A DNA stretch of 64,000 nt, taken from assembly GCF_963678635.1 (NCBI RefSeq), contig NC_087065.1:75341345-75405344 (forward strand), given 5' to 3'. The notes under the pieces are model-generated. The model was not told where the DNA came from, made no database searches, and saw only the letters and a list, made by a program, of their open reading frames with translations. Each line of letters opens with the position of its first letter. The stretch's first letter is position 1. The translations under genes were made by a program, and so were the position numbers. Below are positions 38,207 to 49,900 of the stretch, one piece after another. This DNA comes from Symsagittifera roscoffensis (taxonomy: Eukaryota; Xenacoelomorpha; Acoela; Convolutidae).

Positions 38207-38449
38207 TGTTATATGCCAGTTTGACAATTGACAACCATCTTAGATGACTTCAAATTTTCACATGAAATCAGGAAAACTCCGGGAAAGAAATTGAAAACCA
38301 GAACTCAGCAAAAACAAAATTGGCAAAAACGCAAAACTGAATTACTAAACACATTCAACGAACTAATTTATAATCAAATCAATGTTTAAAGCAAGAAAAA
38401 GCTCAAGTACACCGTGTAAACTAGAAAAGATTACATTTTTGTTTTCTAT
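38207..38449 (+). repeat. BEL LTR 5' part
   Basis: LTR start TGTTATATGCC, ending at the usual TTTTCTAT fusion point with NLR copy 4. Confidence 0.7.
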
Positions 38450-38819
38450 AGTAGCAAAACAAAAAATCAATCAATTTATACCAAAAATGTTCGAGTTAAC
38501 AAAGACTGCTAAGTCGACTGTTTTAAACTCTTGATTTAATTTTAGTTTTTTCGTTACACTTGGTTTTTGAGAAAAGTACTAGATGGTAAATGTCCTATGT
38601 TCGAATCCGTCCAGCACCTGTTTTTTTTATTCGAAAGGGGATTTTTCCATTTCAAAAACTGTCGTTATGTCTGTTTTTTTTGGTGTATTTGCCTTGTACC
38701 GGATGATTGCTGTGCTGTAAGTATTTTTCTTAGAATTGAAAGAGTTAGTGTATTTTGTAAATTATTCATGTTACTTGTTCCGATCATTGCTATACAAACT
38801 ATCCTATACAATAGCAACT

Positions 38820-39450
38820 AAAGTTCTCCCCCATGAAAACCTAACGGCGTACAACTCGTGTCGCCTGATATCTCTGGAAAAAACTCCAGGGGTACGGCCC
38901 ATTGGTATAAGCGAAGTTCTGAGAAGAATAATTGGCAAAACAATCACCCAATGTATTAAATCAGACCTTAAAAATCTCGGAAAAAAAATCCAACTCTGCT
39001 TAGGCCAGAAGTGTGGAATCGAATATGCTATCCACAGCTTGAGGAACGAGTTTGAAAAAATTGGAAACGGACGCCATACTACTTATTGATGCAGAAAATG
39101 ACTTCAACTCGCTCAAAAGAGACCTTGCTCTAAAAAATGTAGAAATCCTTTGTCCGGCGCTACATCTTGCACTGGCCAACTCATATAATCATCCCTCAAA
39201 TGTATATGTCAATAGCACGGTCTTGACATCTACCGAAGGCACAACTCAAGCTGAACCTCTAGCAATGGCTTTGTACGTAATTGGGATAATCCCACTGATT
39301 GAGCTCCTGCAAAAATCAAATGTCACTCAAAAATTGTACGCAGATGATGGAAGCGCTGCAGGTGATCTTAGGAGTCTCCGCGCAATACTGGACAACCTGG
39401 ATGTGCACGGAAAGGCTTTCGGATACAATCTGAAGCGTTCCAAGTGTTAA
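38820..39450 (+). pseudogene. NLR-4 reverse transcriptase
   Basis: Frames 38736-39089 and 39052-39450 together give GVRPIGISEVLRRIIGK, motif A ILLIDAENDF (catalytic Asp present), CPALHLALANSY and YADDGSAAGD at 39337 (catalytic Asp pair present). However, QGDP is changed to QAEP near 39250, and one extra A at ~39057 breaks the frame. Copies 1 and 3 show the opposite pattern, with QGDP intact and YADD broken. Confidence 0.82.
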
Positions 39451-39459
39451 CTCATAGTA

Positions 39460-40825
39460 AAAGAAAACCGTGGTGACAGCGCCATAAAAGTATTCGAAGG
39501 CACAAATATTACAATGGTAGACGGTTTTAGAGTCCTTGGACTGGTTATAGGAATACCATCAGCATGCCATAAATACATGGAAAGCCAAATTGAAAAGACA
39601 GCTAACCTAACTGAAAAGCTTTCTAAAAAGCTAAAACATCACCACAAAATGCGTACTCCTGCTACACAAAGGGAGTTCAAAATAAATTAAGCTTTCTCAC
39701 CAGAACAACTCCGGAAGAGTTTAAGAAAATGGATGAAATTCAGAAAAATGTAAGACATCAGCTACTTCCTAGTATTACTGGTGAAAACCATATAACCGAT
39801 GAAGATCCCAACCTTTTTGCACTACCACTAAGAATGAGAGGACTAGACATCCTCAGTAACACGGACTTATCCAGAAATTATGAGTGGTCACAAGCCCATT
39901 GTGTTCCGTTAGAGAACAGTGATCCAGAAATAGCTGAAACGGAACAAACTCTGATAAATAGAAACATCAAAACTGAGAGACAGAACATCACACTCTCAAA
40001 AAAGGCTAAAATTATGGAAAAAAGTCTAGCGTCACAGAAAGGAGCGTCGAATTGGCTAAGCGTGCTACCCTTGAAAAGATACAATTTTTCCCCTCAACAA
40101 ATCAGATTTTAAAGATATTACATCTGAGATATGGATGGGAACCACCAAACACCCCACATACATGCCCATGTGGACAACCGTTCTTACTGACCCACTCTCT
40201 ACACTGTCCCAAAGGTGGATACACTCGCCTAAGACAACGAAATTCGCGATACCTTTGCAACACTCCTAGACGAAGTACGCCTTGATGTTGAAATAGAGCC
40301 GAAGATTCAATCGTTGGAAGGCGAAAGCTTTCACAAGAAAAAACCACTACTGAAGATACCGCTCGACTTGTCATCAGGGCAAATGGACGCTGGGGAGGCC
40401 GAATCAGCCGAAAATTTTTTGATGTAAAACTTTTCAACCCCCATGCTAAATCCTGCCCCAAAACTATCTGACGCCTACAAATATCATGAGAGTGTCAAAA
40501 CATGAAAATACCAACAAAGAACTCTGGATGTGGAACACAGCAGCTTTGTTGCACTAACTTTTGCGTGTACCGGAGGAGCAGTACCAGGCTCTACAAAAAC
40601 CATCAAGAAACTAGCAGAGAAACTAAGCGAGAAACTGAACGAATCATACTCGGACACAATAAACTTTATAAGAACAAAAACAAGTTTTGCACTGTTTGAG
40701 GAATGCATCCTCTGCCTTAGTGGGTGCAAAAATCTTAAAAATACATCCAACATATACAATTATATCTGTGCTTGCAAAAGCATGCAATGTGTCAAAACAT
40801 CAATCCGTTTCACACAATGTTAATT
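39460..40825 (+). pseudogene. NLR-4 linker, CCHC knuckle and endonuclease region
   Basis: 39729-40112 gives the post-RT domain. CPCGQPFLLTHSLHC at 40163-40207 is a CXCX7HX3C knuckle, followed by an RLRHNEIRD-like stretch and, in another frame, DVKLFNPHAKSC near 40420-40455. This matches the knuckle plus restriction-like endonuclease arrangement of R2-type elements. The frame 40530-40823 covers the C-terminal end. Confidence 0.7.
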
Positions 40826-40829
40826 CTGA

Positions 40830-40919
40830 AACGACGAAAGACGTGACAATTAGTTAACACAAGTTACAAATACAATACGTAAAAACAGAGTACATAACAA
40901 GGGTCCTTCTACTCGGACA
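40830..40919 (-). repeat. gypsy-2 3' LTR start
   Basis: On the minus strand a G7 polypurine tract (40921-40927) is followed by TGTCCGAGTAGAAGG, as expected for tract then LTR. Only ~90 bp remain before NLR sequence. In the other copy the G tract is 11 long. Confidence 0.55.
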
Positions 40920-42506
40920 TCCCCCCCAAGTCGTTGGAGGCGCAATAAACGCCTTGCTGGCACGGTGCGCCTTTAACGACAGACGCATACGAGGACCCTG
41001 ATTTAGGATTCGTGATGAATGCGCCTGACGTCCATGCATCGTCACCACCAAACTTGGGAGGCGGGCGGCGGATCCTCTTCGGTCTGCATAAAATCGTATC
41101 GAGCGCAGGGTTAGCGACTTGGGCTGGTACTGGCGTTGCGTCTGGGTGTGATGTGGGTGGATCGCTGGCTTTCGGTTCCGGCGATGTGATGTCCGATCTA
41201 GCGGGAGGGTTGACGAAGTCAGATGCGGTGCGGGCGGTTCGACCGATTTCGTGGAGTTTGTCCACTGGAGCTGGAGTGGCGGACTCCTCGATCTCCCGCA
41301 CACCGTGTTTGCTGATGATATTGTGTTGGTTTCTTTGGGGCGCCATATAATCATCGGGTAAGGTACGTGTTTCCAGAGAGGGCGAAGATCAGTGTCGAGT
41401 GGCTCCCGATGTGGAGGTATGGAACGGAATTCTCCTTCTGCGCGGACGGCAAAACTCTGGAATTTCTTCAGGAAGCTACGGTTGCGTAGACTGAGACGGC
41501 GGGAACCGTCAACCCGGACGGTGTGTTGGTCATTGTCACCTATCTGAATAACAATGCCAGTCTTGTCCCACTTATTGGGGTGATTGCCACTTTGGTTCTG
41601 AATCCTAACTGAGTCTCCTATAAACAGAGGAGCAAGCTTGCGTGTATTCCTGTCTAGTCTATCAACCTGCTTTGCCAGCCTAGCACAAAGAGCATTTTCC
41701 TTCGCTCGCCATGTGTCCTTCCAATGATGATCGACCGGGCTGGTTTCATCAAAAACTGACACTCTGGTTGCAAAAGGAGGTGGTGCAGGAAAAGAGTCAC
41801 GAAGAGAGCGACCGAGAAGCACCTGGGCAGGCGACAGGCCGCTGTCACGTTCTGGTGTGTTTCGGAGCTAAAGCATGCCACGCATAACGGCATCTGTATT
41901 TATGTTTCCGCTTTCGTCCACATTGTCCACAAGAAGACGTTTCATGGCCTTTACCGCAACCTCTGCACGGCCGTTGGACTGGGGATGGTAAGCTGAAGAT
42001 AGTCGATGGGTGATACCCCACCGCGACATGAAATCCCTCATGATGTGCGATTTGTATTCCGGTCCGCCGTCACTGGACAAGTGCTCTGGTACACCAAATT
42101 GGACGAACAATTGCCGCAACGCTTTTATCAGACCAGCGGCTCCGGCCTCTGCGGTGGCTGCGCTTGCCTGTCTCAAATCGGGCCAATTGGTAAACCTGTC
42201 AACAGTTAGGAGATAATTCTTTCCCCGCACATTGAAATAATCGGTTGCAACTGCCTGGAAGGGTAGCACCGCAACAAATGGCTCGGCGGCTGGTAGATGC
42301 GGTTGGCTGGGTGATATGAAGTCACATGTGCGACACTGTTTACGAACCTCCTGGATGTCCGTGGTGATTCCAGGCCAAAATACCGACGCGTTAGCTCGGC
42401 TCATCATCTGAGTGACCCCTTGGTGAGCGCTATGAAGATGCTGGCAAACTTCACTTCTGAGGCTTGGCGGAATGACAGTGCGGTTTCCGTGATGTGATGA
42501 CTCCAT
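40854..42506 (-). pseudogene. pol: gypsy-2 integrase and Pol tail
   Basis: The N-terminal zinc site is H23-X4-H28 and C58-X2-C61. The DDE triad is D89 (VATDYFN), D146 (SSDGG) and E182 (GRAEVAV), with the canonical 35-residue spacing between the last two. A TAG at 41868-41870 interrupts MRGML/LRN; the copy at 16559 has CAG there, so it is a point nonsense change. The C-terminal part continues 41822-40854. The protein would insert element cDNA into the host genome. Confidence 0.87.
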
Positions 42507-43878
42507 CTATTGCCGACAGACTGTCTCGAAAACGCCAAAAACCGAGGAGCTGAGGAGACATTCGCTGGGGCGTGTCTGGGAAGCCATTTTCGGCCATGTT
42601 CATTAGTTGGAGCATGTGAATATCCCGAGAGGTTTCATCTCGCACGCGCTCCCACGTGACAGCGTGTAACTGGGCCAAGCCGGACCTGGTGGCGGCTATA
42701 AGCTCTTCTTCGAAGTGATCGATGTCATCGACAACCCTCATGGCGTTTAAATCGGCAATAAAGTGAGATTCGTTTTCATCGTCCTCGGCTCTGTCATCTG
42801 GGCGTCGCGAAGTGGCATCTGGCGCAGGGATCTTGCAGCCGGGCACATATGCTATCTTGAATCTCCACGGCATCGTCTTCTCCTTAAATGAGAGAAGTCG
42901 GTTGTTATCAATCTCATCTAGTGCGCGGTTGCCCAGAAGCTTGACAAGCGGCCGGTGGTCCGTCTGAATGTGGAGGTCCTTGCATCCCCGAGTGAAAAAT
43001 CGTGTGTCTTCTAGAGCCCATTTGACAGCAAGGGCCTCGCCTTCCACTGGCCAGTAGTTTTGTTCCGCTTTCTTGAGGAAGCGGGATCCAGCCAGGGTTA
43101 TCCTCCAGCCATTGCTGTAGCATCCCGTCGTAGTCGAGGGACATGCACAGTACTTTTGGTAGAGGAAATATCCGATTCCCGCCTTAGACCAGTCCGGACT
43201 GAGCAGGGTGATGCGGTTTGGGTCAAATATTTTCACTCCGGTTTCGATGGCCTTAATGATTTCATCCTTGGACTGCTGGAATGCGTTCTCCAGTGCGTCG
43301 TACCACCTGAATCTGGTCTTTGGAGAGAATAATGGCTTAAATGGGGTCCTGAGTGCTGTCAACTGCGCGTAGTGTGACACTTGGTTGACGAGTCCAAACC
43401 AAGCACGTATGTCAGAGATGTTTGTAGGTCGCGGAAAATTCTTTATGGCGTCCAGATACTTTGGCAGTGGTTTCACATCGTCATCTGTAATAAGGAAGCC
43501 GGCAAATTCAACGACACGCTCGCAAAACTGGAACTTCTTTGGATTTATGATGATTCCGCTGTTACCAATTAGCGTCAGATAGTCAATAACTCTCCACCAA
43601 TATACTTCGAGCAACTCGTCCCATAATAGTGCGTCGTCCACGCATTTAGTCTTCCTGGGGATGGAGGCTATAATATTGTCATAGCATTGGTTATAGCCAT
43701 CCCCCGAGGCCAGGTAACCTTGAGGTGCCACTTTGTATCGGTATCTGCCGTATTCCGTGATAAAGGTAGTAAGATGCCGATCCTCCTCAGCGAGTGGAAC
43801 TGAGTGGTAGCCATTCCAGGCATCAGTCTCAGTTCTCCATGTGCCCGCCGGTATGTAACAGTCGCCTACTTCGTTCAC
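42451..43878 (-). pseudogene. pol: gypsy-2 RT-RNase H
   Basis: 475 residues. The RT motif A Asp is in TETDAWNGYHSVPL (residue 19). The catalytic box is CVDD (79-82), a variant usual in this gypsy group as far as I recall. The RNase H region follows (VEGEALAVKWALEDTRFF, TDHRPLVKLL, about residues 270-320), ending with PDATSRRP. The last ~20 residues are out of frame: a one-base break near 42500 separates it from the integrase. The RT fingers are missing at the 5' end. Confidence 0.87.
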
Positions 43879-43885
43879 ATATGAG

Positions 43886-45186
43886 GCTTAAGAAAAATAG
43901 GCCGTATAACCATTGGCTCAAGAGTCAGGGACACTATCTCTTGTGTTTTTCTACCTCAAAACGGTCGGAGCCAATTCGGTTCGCTTGCGACATGAGACTA
44001 GAACCCGTTACAGCTTAAAGGCTACTACCAAAATATCCCCCCACTCTAGAAAATAAGAACGTCCCCATACTTAGGTCTCAAAATACACAAAATACACGAA
44101 CGCCGTTAAAAACAGGGTCGGAACAATCCGTTAAGTTACTTTTTATTGGACAGTGGAATTTTGATCCATTTCAGATGGATCAACCTAAAACTCGCCTTAT
44201 CTCAACATAACAATCATAAAACACGCTCGAGAAAATTAAATTAGGGACTCACATGTTGATGCACTCGAGTACAAGGAGTAATCAAATTGAAAAGCAACTC
44301 GAGAATTGGATAAAATAACTAGATAAGTTCAATACTAATCAGTTTTGATAACAGAAGTAAATTCTGACTCTAGAATTGGAGTTTTTGTATGAACCATTGG
44401 GACACTCAAGCTGTCCACCTTTCCATTGAAGGCTGACTCTGGTTCGTTTCGAATAGTTGTTCTCTCTTCTTTTGATTATCTCTCCTCCTCTTTCAGGATG
44501 AGACAGCTCTACTCGTGTCTTATTTTGTATCTGGAAATTGCGAATAGCAATTTCCTGCTGTTTTCTTAAGTATTTTCCCGCAATTGTAAATTCGGTCGTT
44601 CTGATTTTTCACTTTGTGTTTTCAGTTGGTGCGAGAAAACTGAGCATGACAGGCTCCATTCGAAATTTTGAAAATAAAAACTTCACTCCAAAATTACGTA
44701 TTTTCGTGTCCCTCAAGGTCAAACTTCCAGATATGACCGACTGGCACATACTCCCCGGACTCAAGATCGATGTCCTCATCGCGTGCTGTCTCTGTCAGTG
44801 AGTCCCCAGAAGCCCGAATGTCACTCAAGCTACAGTGCCAGTGGTCATTTACAGAAGTTTGCAGCAGACTTAAGTTTATCTACCTTCCAAAATTCACAAC
44901 CATATAAAATTTTCACACTATCGCTAAACAGCGATCAAAATCTGCACACACCTGCGCCTATGAATTCTCGCTTTTTAAGCTGGTAATTTAAAATTTCTTT
45001 TGTCCTATTTCAATCAGGAAATTGTCATGCAGCACTTTGATTCATATAATAGATCTAGCATATTAATAACAAAATCTCATTTTTTAAAATTTCTTTTTCG
45101 TGAACCCAGATTTCATCCGAGTTCACCCTCGAGCCCCCTCCCTCTCAAGACTCAAGACTCTAGAATTTTCCTTTTGAGCCACCGGG
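43886..45186 (-). other. 3' flank/untranslated region of the giant element
   Basis: There is no convincing ORF on either strand. It is rich in CTCGAG and CTCAAG words (44230-44305, 44760-44830, 45130-45160). On the minus strand 44050-44037 reads TCTAGAGTGGGGGG, a possible polypurine tract that would place a truncated 3' LTR at about 44036-43886. No matching 5' LTR is in the window, so this is tentative. Confidence 0.4.
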
Positions 45187-45570
45187 TCACCTCGTGTTCT
45201 TCGCCCTCGAGGTACCCGACCCAGATATATTTGACACTGTGATCTGTTTCAATAGTGCCTCTTCGTCATCGGAGCTGATCACAATCTCCTCCCAGGCCTT
45301 CAGCTGTTCATAGGATCGCATCCACTCCCTTTGCTCTTGCATTCTCTTCCCTTGATTCGGTAAGCTCTTCACCTTCGACTCCCGGTTCAAACAGAAGGAA
45401 TTGTGAAGACTCAGGCTTACATTCTTCGCCAGGTCCTCCTCCAGTATCGACTCCCTCGCTCTAGTGTTGTCTCTGGATACTCTACCCACTCTTTTCCACC
45501 CCGTCGTGATCGCATTTCGATGGGTCAGCAGAGGTCTCTTGAAGGCATCTGGTCCTATCTCGGCCTGGAA
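45187..45570 (-). pseudogene. giant protein, C-terminal tail
   Basis: In the same frame as the preceding segment, after a TAA at 45571-45573. It is open for 127 codons (from 45570; a GTG is at 45489) and ends in TGA at 45187-45189. It is charged, with an acidic SSDDEEALLKQ stretch. No family is recognised. It is best read as the end of the giant protein after an in-frame stop. Confidence 0.6.
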
Positions 45571-46968
45571 TTATCGATATTCCTTTTGATGTTTCCTCAT
45601 GTGATCCTTCGTCACCACATATAACCAGGATGTTAACGTCGCGCGAAACCAAGGAAAGAATCTCAAGCGGCTCCACATGTGTCTGACTTCCATTGGTATG
45701 GCGAATACCTTGCATGCGGTCTCGAACAACTCAAGTCTCCTGCTGTAATCTATCGCGTGAATCGACTCTGCTGTTGGCGTCTTCGATTCCCGATACTTTG
45801 CTATGTTTTCTTCCATCCATCGTAGAGCCAGCATTGTGCTCACCACCGAGATGGTCACTTTTTGTTGATGCTCAGGTAGTCCCAACGACCTGATTTCTTC
45901 TACATCCCAGATCAGGCAGAGATTGGCGTGGTCTGGGTACCACACTGTCTGCGCTAGACAGTGGCATGGACAATCCCCGTGTGTGAGGTCGATGCTCCTA
46001 AGATTGCGTTCTCCCGAGGCTTCTAGGAGAAGCTCAAGTTCCATCATCTTCTCGTGCATCACGTCGACTTCTTCCAAGTTTGGAGCACCTACCATGGGTT
46101 TCCCAATCACGTTTTGTCTCTCGTGGTCACTTGTATTTTCGCTCTCCAAGCCTAGAAGTTCTTCACCCCAGATTTCACTCAAGTAGTCCCTTTGTGCTTT
46201 CGGCACTGTTCCTCGGATCTTCCTCAACAGCTTGTGTGAATGATGTGACATCCGAGCCAGTCTTACACATTTAGGCACTGAGAAGGCTTTGTCTATCAAT
46301 ACCCTTTGGCTGGACACTTCTACCATCGCCATGTGTAATGGGTAGTGGCTGCCACATAGGTTGGCCATCACTGACCCCACTAGGGACTTCGCATTTAGAG
46401 GCAGACCATAGGCTTCGCTCATGGGAAATCCCATCTCCGCTTCGAGTCCAACCTTCCAACTCTTGATGTGTTTCTGGGTCACTTGCAACACTCCGGGCCA
46501 TGACTCCACGCTCAACGCGGTCACCAAGTGGTGTTCTGACTCTAGCCTCTCCAGTGACTGGAGACTGCACATTCTTGAGAAGAATCCCAGAGCTGTTGCT
46601 AGGTTCACCGTGGTACTCGCGTAACACGCAGCCACTATCTGTATCTCACTTTTCTCCCTTTCGGTAATGTCTTCAAACCAGGTGACTAGGTCTTCTTTCT
46701 GGAAAGACTGTATCCTGACGCATGACCGTCCATCGCAGGTGTGCTCGCTATTCCCACGCGTCGAGTCAAGAAAACTGCCCGGCTCCATCTTCTTTACCGA
46801 CCCTGTTCCACTCGTCATCTCACTTGACTCCTTCATATGAGGCAGGATCAGTCTATGTACTATACTCAAAGTCGCCAAATCTTCAACCTCTGTCGGCGCT
46901 AATCTCACTCGCTCAGTGACTTCCTCGATCAGGCTCGCATGGGGATGTGGACACCAGGAGGGCCTGAG
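45571..46968 (-). pseudogene. giant protein, third segment
   Basis: Continues in the same frame after a TAG at 46969-46971: 20 codons, then the 445-codon frame from 46908. It is predicted globular and mixed helical, with a Cys/His-rich patch (HGDCPCHC) near the middle (about residue 306 from 46908) and a Trp-rich end. No known domain is recognised. Frame continuity across the TAG and absence of a good ATG argue that it is not a separate gene. Confidence 0.65.
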
Positions 46969-49900
46969 CTATTTCCACACCACTCCCAGATTCGTGGTCA
47001 ACATGCCGTTCCCGTTACCCATTTTTAGTTCTACTCTTTTACTTGAGCGTGGCACACTTATTACTTCCGGTGTTCTCTCGAGAATCAAACCTAGGCTAGG
47101 TCTCTCTCTCTCCACAGTGTCTATCTCCATTATCTTCTCTGTCCAGAACTTCAGCAGCTCCGCCACCTCATAGTTTCTGTGGGCACCTCCAGCTTCTAAG
47201 TCCAAGAAAGGGTTGTATGCCATCCCAATCACTCCAGACACATACTGGTACTCTCCCTTCTTGTTGGGTTTCAAGTACTCTCCTGACGAAGCCAAGTTAC
47301 GGTGAACGTCGTGTTTCTCCTCAAACTTCTTGTTGTAGAATCTCCGTATCTCATCTAACTTCCGGTGGCTCTCTAGAGATTGCCTAGAACCATCCTCCTT
47401 TTCTATCCCAGTACTCTGGTACACATTCAAGATGACTGTGGAGACTCTCCTTTCCAGCGTCTTGCTTCCAATTGCTCTCTGGTGACATGCTAGGATGGTA
47501 CAGTCAGTCATCATCGACATTGTCCATCTCAAGAAATAGGTAGCATCTTTCCTCCTTGCCAGACTCAAGCCTGAGTTGTCCCTAGCAACGTGCTGCATCA
47601 GCATTCGATATACCTCTAGATTCTTGCCTCCCAACTTCAACTTGTCGTACGAAGTCAGTGTCTCTAACTCTATCCCCAACAGGCTCCACGCGAACATCAG
47701 TTGTCCTGCGGTCCTAACAAAGGGATTCGCCATCAACGGTGATGCCGATGAGGATGTTCTCATCGCTTCTTCAAAATGATCTTTTAACAAGTTCTGCCAA
47801 GTTCTTTTCAGTTGGCTCCCCGATTCCAATTTATTGATACCAGCCTTCTGCTGGGTAGCCCAGTTGCATCGTTTGCGTGACACTCCACTGTCGAGCTTCT
47901 TCAGGCAGTCTTCCAATTCCTGCAATGTTTCCAGGGCCACCCACGACGGTCGGGCGGTGTTATTCGTTTTATTTTTCTCAAGAGGATCGCTAGTCACTTG
48001 CTTCCCGGTAGCCTGGTGTTCATTTGAGACCCATTCTTTGCCGACGTCCACTTCCCAGGTCTGCCCGCTCGTCGAACCTCGCTTCATTTTTATCCTCTGA
48101 GGCTTGAAGTCTTCTTCCGTTGTTGAGCTGGTGGGGATCTCCATCTCTCTTTCTACGTCGAGCAGTTTCCTTGGCTCGTAGCTACTCTTGTAGGCTGCTG
48201 TCTTCCAACGTGCCAGAACCATGGGGGATGTCTCTCTCAAGTTCCTCTCCGAAACCGCATCCGCTGAAGGACTGCCCAATCCCTCCACGTCTCTCTTCCT
48301 CTTGCGAGACCTCACGTCTTTACTCGGGGGCGTTGTCGTTATCATCACTGATTTGACTTCCTTGTCTCCATCCAACCCTTCCAACTCCTGCCTCCCCCCT
48401 GCTCGAGCCTTAAGGATATTAGTACTTTTAATTATTTTACTAGTTCCGACCTTATCCCCCCTTACATGTTCAATTATTTTATTGTCAGTTTTTTGTTTCA
48501 GAGTAGAGCTGTATTTACATTTGTCTTCCTTGGTTTTCCGTGATGCCTTCCTCAACTCGACCATCTTGCTCAGCAGCTCTCCTCTAGCTTTCTCCTCCAG
48601 GCCTGTCCCCATCAGGACAGGCTCTCCGAATTTCACCACTGTGTCCCACAGCTCCTCCTTAAAGTCGTCCAATATGGTGTCGTCGTCCACTTCTCGATTA
48701 AAATCGCTCAAGCATTTTCGCCAAGCATCCTCATCCAGAGTGCCTAGGAAGGCATCCCTGTTTCCCTCGAAGGTGTTCTTCTCCCTTCTCTCCGCACTCA
48801 GGAAGATCATTCCCATGTTGGGATTCTCGCTCGTCAGTGGCAATTCTAGATTCTTGCGGGGAGATGAGGTCAGAGGTGGCGTGGGGGTGTCTGCCCAATT
48901 TTCTCCACTCAGATCTTTCAACAGTTCTTGCGTGGTGAACTCTTCCTCCGATGGCTTCTGCTCCGGTGTGTTTCCCACCTCCATATCCTCTCCTGCCTCA
49001 CTGAGAGTCTCATCCATGCTCTCCTCTCCCGATTCGGCTTCTCTTCTCTCAAGAATCCTCCTGAATCGATCTTCTACGGGACCACTCCTTTTATCCCCAG
49101 GGGTGTCCACTGATAGGGGTGATGGTGTCGCTGGACCCGTTTTCTTATACTCTGTCAGAGCCACATACAATGGGCCTGCTGCATCCAGCTCCTTTCCCTC
49201 CTGTCTCATTTCCACCTGCTCTAGTCCGTAAGGTGCCCGGTATCTCCTTGTGGCAAACACCATCTCGTCTCCTTTCAGTGCGATATGTCCTTCATTCACG
49301 ATCATCCTGCCATCGTCCCACACCGGCAACTTGTTCTCTAGACCTGCCCGCTCAAGTGTTCTCAAGGCATCTCGTATCTCGAATTTCGGGGGCATCGACC
49401 CTCTCATTTTCTTGGCTTGAGTTGTCCATGAATTTATTTTCGCATCGCTGGTATGAAAATAAATCGCTGCAGAGTAGCCGATGAAGAGAGGATCCCAGCC
49501 GTCGATGAACTCCTTCTGCTGTTCTTCGGTTGCTGCTCTCGCGAAAAGGGACGGGACCACCAGGGAGCTGTTCATCCCCAGGGTCATTCTCCTCACTGTT
49601 GGAAATTCTGGAATGCTTGCTGGCAGGACTTCCTTCTCCAATATCGCCTCTAGCTCCCTTTTCACCAGCTCGAAGCTTTTCTTCCATGCGGGAATTCTCA
49701 AGATCTCTTGTCCATTTACTGTCAGGAGATTTAGGTTCCAGAACTGGGGATAGGTTTCGATGGGGCCTTCGCGCTTGCCTCCCATCCTGCACTGCAGTTG
49801 TCCTCGGAAACTGTATATCACCAACTCCGGATCCTTCACCTTTCCGAAGAGCACCGTGTTGCTCATCTGTGCCCTTAGCACCTCCTGCTGACACCAATTG

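Larger units (their letters stand above)
38450..40829 (+). mobile_element. NLR copy 4 (best preserved)
   Basis: Contains the 5' region, RT, linker, CCHC knuckle and endonuclease region with the fewest breaks. Its 3' end abuts the gypsy-2 LTR start in the same way as copy 1. Confidence 0.78.
40854..43885 (-). mobile_element. Ty3/gypsy-2 element (5' truncated)
   Basis: Minus-strand pol of a Ty3/gypsy element: RT, RNase H, integrase, tail, polypurine tract and LTR start. It is truncated at ~43885 inside the RT, so gag, protease and the 5' LTR are missing. It abuts the giant element's flank. Confidence 0.87.

Noticed and set aside
44538-44801. 87-codon plus-strand ORF with a hydrophobic N-terminus
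   Set aside because: Non-ATG start, no motif, in non-coding flank; no support as a gene.
48221-49231. 336-codon plus-strand ORF
   Set aside because: It is antisense to the giant protein's low-complexity segment; Ser/Leu-rich composition is typical of a shadow frame.
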